A stretch of DNA of 64,000 nucleotides, taken from the NCBI GenBank assembly GCA_016169945.1, contig JADLSH010000190.1:5332001-5396000 (forward strand). The letters run 5' to 3'. The notes under the pieces are model-generated. The model saw nothing but the letters and a program-made list of their open reading frames with translations. It did not search any database and was not told where the DNA came from. Positions 56,067-64,000 of this stretch are shown here, piece after piece. Numbering within the stretch: the stretch's first letter is position 1; every line of letters begins with the position of its first letter. Source of the stretch: Trachythela sp. YZ-2020. Lineage: Eukaryota > Cnidaria > Anthozoa > Malacalcyonacea > Clavulariidae. Made by a program: the position numbers and the translations under genes.

Positions 56067-59000
56067 CTAATTTTTAGGGAGATATTTATCTTCGGCTTGA
56101 GTGAGCTCGTCGTCACCTTGCAAACGGAATATTTCTTTCACAGTTGCAATCTAAACAAAATTAAATATTAAAAAGCATGTATGATCATTAAGGTCCTTAT
56201 GTTCATTATTAAGTTCTAAAATACATGGTGACAAAATATTGTTTCGTTTCGTTTTGTTTTGTGGTGTTTTCCACAACGAATTGCACGATTATTATAGCTG
56301 CAACCTTTCGCTAATAAGGGTGACAATATAAATTATATTTATAATTGAAGAAATCATGTTGAGCAGTAATACTAATAGTGAGTTTAAGCACAGAAAATGG
56401 CCAGGGCAACAGCCAAATAATCTAATTGAAATTTATATTGAATGGAAAATCGTGTTTTTCAATCCTGACCGAAAGTCCTTGGGACGTGTTTTAATAGTGT
56501 TTTCACCAAAAAGTTATGACAAGAAATTATACTTTTTGGTTCTACGAATATGGCCAACTGAACATTTGGAAACTATCAACATTGACTAGGGGCGGAAATG
56601 AAATGAAATGAGAGAAGAGAAGAGAAGAGGAGAGGAGGAGAGGAGAGGAGAGGAGAGGAGAGGAAGGGAGAGGAAAGGAAAGGAAAGGAAAGGAAAGGAA
56701 AGGAGAGGAAAGGAAAGGAAAGGAAAGGAAAGGAAAGGAAAGGAAAGGAAAGGAAAGGAAAGGAAAGGAAAGGAAAGGAAAGGAAAGGAAAGGAAAGGAG
56801 AGGAGAGGAGAGGAAAGGAAAGGAGAGGAAAGGAAATGAAATGAAATGAAATGAAATGAAATGAAATGAAATGAAATGAAATGAAATGAAATGAAATGAA
56901 ATGAAAGGAGAGGAAAGGAAAGGAAAGGAGAGGAAAGGAGAGCAAAGGAGAGGAGAGGAAAGGAAAGGAGAGGAAAGGAAATGAAATGAAATGAAATGAA
57001 ATGAAATGAAATGAAATGAAATGAAATGAAATGAAATGAAAGGAGAGGAAAGGAAAGGAAAGGAAAGGAGAGGAAAGGAAAGGAAAGGAAAGGAAAGGAA
57101 AGGAGAGGAAAGGAAAGGAAAGGAGAGGAAAGGAAAGGAAAGGAGAGGAGAGGAAAGGAGAGGAAAGGAGAGGAAAGGAAAGGAGAGGAATGGAAAGGAA
57201 AGGAAAGGAAAGGAGAGGAGAGGAAAGGAGAGGAAAGGAAAGGAAAGGAAAGGAGAGGAAAGGAAAGGAAAGGAAAGGAAAGGAAAGGAGAGGAGAGGAA
57301 AGGAGAGGAAAGGAAAGGAAAGGAAAGGAGAGGAAAGGAAAGGAGAGGAATGGAAAGGAAAGGAAAGGAGAGGAATGGAAAGGAAAGGAGAGGAAAGGAG
57401 AGGAAAGGAGAGGAAAGGAGAGGAGAGGAAAGGAGAGGAATGGAAAGGAAAGGAAAGGAAAGGAAAGGAAAGGAAAGGAAAGGAAAGGAAAGGAAAGGAA
57501 AGGAAAGGAGAGGAGAGGAGAGGAAAGGAAAGGAGAGGAGAGGAAAGGAGAGCAAAGGAGAGGAGAGGAAAGGAAAGGAGAGGAAAGGAAATGAAATGAA
57601 ATGAAATGAAATGAAATGAAATGAAAGGAGAGGAAAGGAAAGGAAAGGAAAGGAAAGGAAAGGAAAGGAAAGGAAAGGAAAGGAAAGGAAAGGAAAGGAG
57701 AGGAAAGGAAAGGAAAGGAAAGGAAAGGAAAGGAAAGGAGAGGAAAGGAAAGGAAAGGAAAGGAGAGGAAAGGAAAGGAAAGGAAAGGAGAGGAGAGGAA
57801 AGGAAAGGAAAGGAGAGGAGAGGAAAGGAGAGGAATGGAAAGGAAAGGAAAGGAAAGGAAAGGAAAGGAGAGGAATGGAAAGGAAAGGAAAGGAGAGGAA
57901 AGGAGAGGAATGGAAAGGAAAGGAGAGGAAAGGAGAGGAAAGGAGAGGAGAGGAAAGGAAAGGAAAGGAGAGGAAAGGAGAGGAATGGAAAGGAAAGGAA
58001 AGGAAAGGAAAGGAAAGGAAAGGAAAGGAAAGGAAAGGAAAGGAAAGGAAAGGAGAGGAAAGGAAAGGAGAGGAAAGGAGAGGAAAGGAGAGGAAAGGAG
58101 AGGAGAGGAAAGGAAAGGAAAGGAGAGGAAAGGAGAGGAAAGGAGAGGAATGGAAAGGAAAGGAAAGGAAAGGAAAGGAGAGGAGAGGAAAGGAAAGGAA
58201 AGGAAAGGAGAGGAAAGGAGAGCAAAGGAGAGGAAAGGAGAGGAAAGGAAAGGAAAGGAAAGGAAAGGAAAGGAAAGGAAAGGAAAGGAAAGGAAAGGAA
58301 AGGAAAGGAAAGGAAAGGAAAGGAGAGGAGAGGAGAGGAGAGGAGAGGAAAGGAAAGGAGAGGAAAGGAGAGCAAAGGAGAGGAAAGGAGAGGAAAGGAA
58401 AGGAAAGGAAAGGAAAGGAGAGGAAAGGAAAGGAGAGGAAAGGAAAGGAGAGGAAAGGAAAGGAGAGGAAAGGAAAGGAAAGGAAAGGAAAGGAAAGGAA
58501 AGGAAAGGAAAGGAAAGGAGAGGAAAGGAAAGGAAAGGAAAGGAAAGGAGAGGAAAGGAAAGGAGAGGAAAGGAAAGGAAAGGAAAGGAAAGGAAAGGAA
58601 AGGAAAGGAAAGGAAAGGAAAGGAAAGGAGAGGAAAGGAAAGGAAAGGAAAGGAAAGGAGAGGAAAGGAAAGGAAAGGAAAGGAAAGGAAAGGAAAGGAA
58701 AGGAAAGGAAAGGAAAGGAAAGGAAAGGAGAGGAAAGGAAAGGAGAGGAAAGGAAAGGAAAGGAAAGGAAAGGAAAGGAAAGGAAAGGAAAGGAAAGGAA
58801 AGGAGAGGAAAGGAAAGCCTAGAAAATGCTAGGTGTTCCAAGACGTTCGGCCAGGATTGTTGAGCGGGCACTTCACGAACTATTGCCATTATTTGCAAAT
58901 TTAAGTTGATTTTAGTCCTAAAACCATATTTATTGCAGATTTGATTGATTAAAATCATCTACAAGCATTTAAATTATGGTAGAAAAAGGGCTGCGTTACG

Positions 59001-62000
59001 AAATAGTTTCTGCGGTTTGGAATTAGCGATTTCTTTTGGCAGGATCTTTTTAATTCTGCAAAATAGTTATCTGTAAAATACAATATTGGGGAGGAGGCAG
59101 TACCCCCTCTCCCCTACCACCCCCACCCAGTCCTAGTGTCCGCCACTGCTTTGAAATGTACTATACACTTCATATACTTAAACCAAACTATACTGCTTAA
59201 CACGTAACTGCTTAAGAGAGGAACTATTCTTACCTTATCTTCAACATTAACGAGTGATTGATCTTGGTATATTTGTCGTGTGGTTTGTTGTATGGCTGCT
59301 ACTGAAGCTCGCATATTGTGATTAGCCCAGATTATCATCGAAATACCCAGATCTCGGAAATGATCTGTTCGTACTTTGTAGTATTTTGTTGGAACTATTA
59401 TCACCGGTCCCTAGATAGACAGAAATAAAAAGGTTAAAAGCGCTATGCAGGGAAATGGTTGGGATTCACTGGCACAAGTCATAATACAACATGAAAATGG
59501 TAGAAGGGAGGAGAAATAGGAGGGATCTTCTGCACACTGATGAAAGCTTTATCTTGGGAAGCACACAATACTCGGGAGACGAAGACGTGGAATTTGAAGA
59601 ACCAGCCACCACTGATACTCAGACCACCGCTATTGCCCAAGATCCTGCAACGTGTTCTTCCCTTCCTACTATAAACCAGATATCCCCATACAGAACAAGA
59701 TCAGGAAGAACTGTTAGACCACCCGCGTGGCTTCAAGCATATGAACATTAAATTTGACTTGTATAAATCTTATAAACTCATAAAAGTGAACAGTATTTTA
59801 TCTTAGTGAAATAATGTAAAAAAAATAAATATATATATATAGTGTATATTGCATGTGTTCCCGAAAAGGGAAGATGTCATGATTATTCATGACTGTATAA
59901 ATTAGGAATGACTTTTAGTATATAAGACCTAGGTAAATAGACTTAAGTGTTTTTTGTTTAATAAATCATTACAGTTTCCTTCGGTAGTAATACTTAACCA
60001 ATAAGCCATTTCGTAGTTTCGACTTCGCGTCCAAATGACCGTTCCGCGTCGGGATAAGATTGCAGTTGAATCATAACATTTAGCTGAGACTGGAAGAATT
60101 ACGATATGCATGACAAAGTGCCATTCAGCGCTATTTTGTGCTAACCATTGGTGCTAACATAAGGGAATTTTTTGTGCAGTTTAAAGCGAGTCAACCGCGC
60201 GAAAACGAATTGTTCTTCGACCAACGTTTTGCATATTCAAATCAATTGCAGTACGTTGCATTGTGGCTATTTGCAGAACACAAATGATAATTGAACAATT
60301 CAATTCTTTCACATGCATATTTTAAAACTTCCAGTCTCAGCTACATGTTATGATTCAACTGCAATTTCATCCCGACGCATAACGCGTCATTTAGGTGCAC
60401 GAGTACGAAATGGTATATAATGCACAGTTCAAGGATGGCCCTTGTTTGACCTCTGTCCTTATTGGAACTTTTTGAGGAGACTGTTAGATGAGGTTTTTCT
60501 AACTTGTAATTCTACTGGTCCAACGAGGGATGGATCTCTAGGGAGAGCGCAAATGAAGACACAATTGACGGAGCTATATCCAGTATACGTTATTATAGTT
60601 TTTACTTCATAGCTCCCAGGGTTTAGCCCTTCATTGTCAGCCTTCCAAATACGCACCTGGTTTTTCCACGCCTTCATGAAAGCTTCAATATCAGATGGAT
60701 CAGATTTCTTGCTATGCATGAGAATAGCATCTGCTCCTGCGTTTCTATACGCTTCTGCTCTCCTCAGAGCTTCATCCAGGTCCCAGCCAGCTATAAATGC
60801 CTCGACACGCGCTGCTACCACGAAGTCTGGATCTTCCTGGGTCTCTACGAGTACAAATAACACATATTTATTTCATAAATATTACAGCACAAGCGACGAA
60901 ACGGCGAAAGTAAACTGGCCGAAAAGGATAGCACAAGAAAAGGATAGCACAAGAAAAGGATAGCACAAGAAAAGGATAGCACAAGAAAAGGATAGCACAA
61001 GAAAAGGATAGCACAAGAAAAGGATAGCACAAGAAAAGGATAGCACAAGAAAAGGATAGCACAAGAAAAGGATAGCACAAGAAAAGGATAGCACAAGAAA
61101 AGGATAGCACAAGAAAAGGATAGGTTGTGTAAAAAGGTGGTTAAAGTTGACTATAGTAGTTAAAGTTGACTATGGTAGTTAAAGTTGACTATAGTAGTTA
61201 AAGTTGACTATAGTAGTTAAAGTTGACTATAGTAGTTAAAGTTGACTATGGTAGTTAAAGTTGACTATTTAACAATTAGATTATGAGCTCAAGATTTCTA
61301 TGAGGGCGAAGCCCGAATGAACTATCATCTCATAGAAATCGAGAGCGAATAGTCTAATTGTTTTAGTAGAAACCAGCAAGAAAACAGTATTTCAAGACGT
61401 TTTTCATGCATAATTTATTGAAATAAATTCGTTAAAAATCGCGCCGAGGAGATGGCTGTTTCGCTACTAACTATTAATGGCAAAGCCGACTATTCTTAAG
61501 GCCGGCCTCCACTTGCACGTACGTACGCACAATTGCACGCACGTGCAAGTGCTCTATGACTCGAAAATGATCGCTAATCTTGACCGTCGTGGCTAACTTT
61601 TTGTACGTATGACAGCAGAACTGTATTCTACTTTCTGTGCGGCCGTCAAGTTTTTAACCAATCAAATTTCACGAAAGTATAAACACATACGTGCGTGCAA
61701 TTGTGCGTACGTAAGTGCAAGTGGAGCCCGGCCTCCTGGGGCGCTTTCCATTTAATGACCAGACAGGTCAGACCAGAATTTCTGTCTCTGTATCGATGGA
61801 AAGATCTGGTCCAGATTTTTTGAAAATCTGGCTAAAGTGGACCTCCTTTTGTGTTCCATTTAACAATTTGATCGATCTGACCGGTCTGACCGTGTTAATG
61901 GAAAGCGCCCTTAGCCAATGTTCGAGCAACTGCATAGTTGACCGGACATTTGTCAGGCCCAAGCGAAATCATTTTAATCCGCACTGCACGAGAGTTATCA

Positions 62001-62381
62001 GAAAATGTGAATTGGGTTGCAACACGCATAAGCTGATTACGTCTATCAATCACAAACCTTTGCAAGCTTTAATTTTCAGCGAGAATTCTTCAATGTCCGC
62101 GAGAGGCTGGGCACGACCGTCCAGTAAAGAATTTGTCTTTGGAAATAATTTATCTTCCATACACGCGCCGGCGATACTTCTCTGCTCCAGCTTAGTCACC
62201 AGTCTCCTGGCGTTATTGAAATTCCCGTATCCTGTGTCAGCGTCGAGCAAGATAGGTATATCTGTCGCTTCACTCATGAACTCCAGAACATCAACAACCT
62301 GTGTCCATGAGGCCTCGTTGCTATCGCGAACACCAAGTTGCGCGGAAATAGACAAACCACTTCCCCAGATACCTTTGAATC
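56067..62381 (-). CDS. Phosphoenolpyruvate mutase (last four exons)
   Basis: Exons 62381-62058, 60844-60657, 59410-59234 and 56150-56067 (TAG) join in frame to about 257 residues. They cover [79 protein letters not shown] and VKEIFRLQ. This is the PEP mutase/isocitrate lyase superfamily. EDK followed by five residues and NS is the PEP mutase gating-loop signature, and the Asp pair in DADTG binds magnesium. The enzyme (EC 5.4.2.9) converts PEP to phosphonopyruvate, the first step to C-P compounds such as 2-aminoethylphosphonate. The N-terminal exon (about 40 residues) was not found up to the right edge. Introns are full of mobile elements. Confidence 0.93.
56596..58816. repeat. 2.2-kb (AAAGG)n-type pentanucleotide satellite
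   Basis: Pure-purine plus strand of GGAAA units with AGAGG variants throughout and three blocks of AAATG (about 56835-56905, 56980-57040, 57590-57625). Occasional AATGG and AGCAA units recur in similar local order, so larger segments were duplicated. It lies in the last PEP mutase intron. Long open frames in all phases are artefacts. Confidence 0.97.
59491..59751 (+). pseudogene. Gypsy-type pol C-terminal tail
   Basis: The frame ends with [20 protein letters not shown], the R-S-G-R-x-x-x-P-P tail common at the end of Ty3/Gypsy and similar pol proteins. A purine tract (AAAAGGGAAGA) and a TG-starting LTR follow. The rest of pol is missing. Insertion in a PEP mutase intron. Confidence 0.65.
59875..60000 (+). 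repeat. Putative short Gypsy LTR
   Basis: It starts TGTCATGATTATTCATGAC after the purine tract. AATAAA occurs near the end. The 3' limit near TACTTAACCA is uncertain because the next MITE begins at 60006. Confidence 0.5.
60006..60413. mobile_element. Palindromic MITE in PEP mutase intron
   Basis: CCATTTCGTA and TACGAAATGG at the ends, with inverted similarity extending through GATTGCAGTTGAATCATAAC and AGCTGAGACTGGAAG. About 100-bp arms, non-coding. Confidence 0.85.
60922..61123. repeat. 16-bp minisatellite
   Basis: About 12.5 near-perfect copies of AAAAGGATAGCACAAG. The first 16-base unit boundary is about 80 bases from the PEP mutase exon at 60844. Confidence 0.95.
61124..61270. repeat. 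19-bp minisatellite derived from a MITE end
   Basis: About seven copies of TAGTTAAAGTTGACTATAG with A/G variation. The preceding GGTTGTGTAAAAAGGTGG and the unit resemble the terminal part of the MITE at 1051 (GGTTGTATAC..TAGTTAAAGTTAACTATAG). Confidence 0.8.
61275..61365. repeat. Short hairpin repeat
   Basis: ACAATTAGA, TTTCTATGAG and their complements pair around GGGCGAAGCCCGAATG. Similar in style to the hairpin repeats at 35110 and 47955. Confidence 0.55.
61500..61733. mobile_element. MITE with GGCCGGCCTCCACTTGCACG termini
   Basis: The left ACTTGCACGTACGTACGCAC and right GTGCGTACGTAAGTGCAAGT are inverted repeats. The interior is non-coding. Confidence 0.8.
61739..61910. mobile_element. 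MITE with GGGCGCTTTCC termini
   Basis: GGGCGCTTTCCATTTAATGA and the near-complement TGTTAATGGAAAGCGCCC, with CAGGTCAGACCAG paired by CGATCTGACCGGTCTG. Lies just downstream of the PEP mutase exon at 62058. Confidence 0.85.
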
Positions 62382-62767
62382 CTGAAAACGAAACAGAATA
62401 AAGTTAGCGTCTACAATTATCCGAGAGCTGAATTGCAAGGGACGCAGCTCAAACGTCGTCGTTATAAACCATTTGCGGAATTACTAGAGCATAGCATTAT
62501 ACATGCATAGCATCGACTTCATTCTTTGATTTCTTTTGAATTTTACTCGGTCTTACGCAATTTTTCAAGTTTCTATCTGTTTCAAAAGAATGAAGTCGAG
62601 ACTATGCGTGTATAATGCAACGCTTTAGTAATTATAATAATAATAATAATAATATTTATTCAGGAAGCTCCACTCACCGAAGTGTTTTTCAGGGAGGTCC
62701 TGTAATATATATCTATATTATACGTATACATGGTGAACTATGCTATGCTTATATAAAAATTAGAATA

Positions 62768-62910
62768 TTTACAGTATTGTACCACATGCGCTTGGTGAGG
62801 GCAAGAGTATGGTGTATAAATACGAAGTCACTCGCATCTAGACTGCGTTACAAGCTGCACTGACGAGCCGTTGAACGGCGAAACATGCATGTCTGCAGAT
62901 TTGACTATAT
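62768..62910 (+). mobile_element. Hammerhead element family 1, 5'-truncated copy
   Basis: Matches the second half of the 282-bp unit (from TATTGTACCACATGCGC). Followed without gap by the hairpin repeat at 62911. Confidence 0.8.
62855..62898 (+). ncRNA. Hammerhead ribozyme motif (type I), family 1
   Basis: All core, stem and cleavage positions are intact and identical to array unit 2. Confidence 0.85.
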
Positions 62911-63200
62911 GTAATATATACAAACCGCACAAGAGGTCTTTATCAGATTTAAAACATCGAGGCGCAGCCGAGTGTTTTAGATCAGATAAAGGCCGAACTG
63001 TAAGGTTTGTATATGACTTCTAAAATGACTCGTCTTGTACGCTCACTGGCGTTGGAATTTTGAAGATTGATGTTATCAACGCTGTAAAAATTGAAGGAGA
63101 AAATTTGAGCAAGTCTATATCAAATATATAGATCCGCTACGGGTCATGAGTTTCCTTTGTATTTTGCCTATGAATAATTAATGAATTTTAGAAATATATA
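62911..63200. repeat. Hairpin-forming dispersed repeat, copy 2
   Basis: Near-identical to 35110-35400, same orientation, ending TTTTAGAAATATATAT. Confidence 0.75.
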
Positions 63201-63240
63201 TATATATACTTAATAGTTGGGAAAAAAAATTTCAACTTGG

Positions 63241-63873
63241 TTAGATAAATTGTTTTAGTTTAGTTTTAAAGAGTTTAAGATTAGTAGATGGCTTTAGTTC
63301 AATATGTAATGAGTTCCACTCCGAAACTGAGTGATAAATGAATTGCTGTTTTCCCCAATTCGTACGTGGGCGTGGAAGGTAGTAGTCGTCATTTTGGCGT
63401 GTTTTATGGCTATGTATCTGAGAATTCTTGATGAGGTTAAAATCAAAGTCGACTAGATGGTTAAGACATTTAAAGACAGAGATACAACGGTGGTATTTTC
63501 GACGTAGGCAAAGGGGTTTCCACCCTAGAGTTTCAAGAGCTTCAGTAGCGGAGGAATGGCGAGGAAGATCAAGGATAAGTCTCACAGCGTTATGTTGTAG
63601 AACTTGAAGGTGGTTCATTAGAGTGCAGTTGTTTTTGTCTCCCCACACGATATCACTGTAGTCCAAAAGAGGGAGGACAAGGCTGTTGTAAAGGGTGAGT
63701 CTGGCTTGTAGAGGGAGCAAGTATTTTATGCGGCGAATGAGACCAAGGCGTTGATTAAACTTCTTGCTGATGTTGTCGATATGCTCTGACCAGGTTAAGT
63801 TTTGTTGGATTGTAATTCCTAAGTATTTACAAGAGTCAATTCTATCAAGAATGGAATCATTAACCGTGATGGA
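63241..63873 (-). pseudogene. LINE reverse-transcriptase C-terminal region
   Basis: Open on the minus strand with CKYLGITIQQNLTWSEHI, LGLIRRIKYLLPLQARL, LPLLDYSDIVWGD, LQHNAVRLIL and WNSLHIELKPS. These are the conserved thumb and tail blocks of CR1/Jockey-type LINE proteins. The catalytic part is missing and the frame breaks near 63880. Confidence 0.85.
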
Positions 63874-64000
63874 GATAATTCTGCTAATGGTCTATGAAGG
63901 CTAGAAGAAAGGGGATTTTAACGAGATCAAGATTATAAATAACCGAGCAACAGCGATTTGGGATAAAATAAACACTCAAGTCGCGAGTATTCAAGAATTG

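Noticed and set aside
56542..58958. Very long open frames on both strands (up to about 790 codons) of FPLLS or KERKG repeats
   Set aside because: They are translations of a pentanucleotide satellite that lacks stops in any frame. They show no start context, splice sites or domain.
60845..61112. Hydrophobic frames of repeated [16 protein letters not shown]
   Set aside because: Product of the 16-bp minisatellite read in three frames. The repeat period, not selection, keeps them open.

Overview
The window is metazoan nuclear DNA, most likely from a cnidarian (anthozoan-like). The genes are split by GT-AG introns. Products include an adhesion GPCR with C-type lectin and EGF ectodomain exons, the Golgi protein kish/TMEM167, a GFA/CENP-V-like enzyme and a phosphoenolpyruvate mutase. 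BEL/Pao, Gypsy and LINE fragments, hAT and Harbinger-like MITEs, tRNA-derived SINEs and hammerhead-ribozyme elements fill most of the rest. The taxon is an inference: PEP mutase with phosphonolipids and metazoan retrozymes are both known from cnidarians, but no single marker proves it. The DNA is AT-rich.

Layout. 0-1.9 kb (minus strand) holds the N-terminal exons (C-type lectin, EGF, EGF) of a gene running off the left edge. 2.5-15 kb is nested repeats: a decayed BEL/Pao element, a foldback element, hAT elements and a long repeat carrying ribozyme elements. 16.1-20.6 kb encodes the GAIN/GPS/seven-helix part of an adhesion GPCR on the minus strand. Its probable ectodomain exons lie upstream on the same strand at 24-37.3 kb: six intact EGF exons in a two-exon tandem array, then two copies of an EGF-EGF-lectin module. 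A foldback element (21.2-23.5 kb) and an LTR-like repeat (29.65-31.28 kb) interrupt the locus. 35.8-36.9 kb is a four-copy array of 282-bp units, each with a type I hammerhead ribozyme motif. 37.5-44.9 kb is mobile DNA only.

45.6-49.3 kb is a complete four-exon TMEM167/kish gene (minus). 53.5-55.75 kb is a complete three-exon GFA-domain gene (plus). It converges on the last four exons of a PEP mutase gene (minus, 56.07-62.38 kb). The last PEP mutase intron holds a 2.2-kb purine-rich pentanucleotide satellite, and other introns hold a Gypsy 3' end, MITEs and minisatellites. The right edge has another hammerhead element and a LINE reverse-transcriptase tail.

The most interesting content is the set of hammerhead ribozymes. 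Three sequence families were recognised by hand from core, stem and cleavage-triplet pairing. One is a head-to-tail retrozyme-like array, one is a palindromic pair with one mutated core, and all three sit near the same 11-nt box TTGAGCACTCT. No alignment, folding program or database search was run. Exon borders come from reading splice sites and intron phases.
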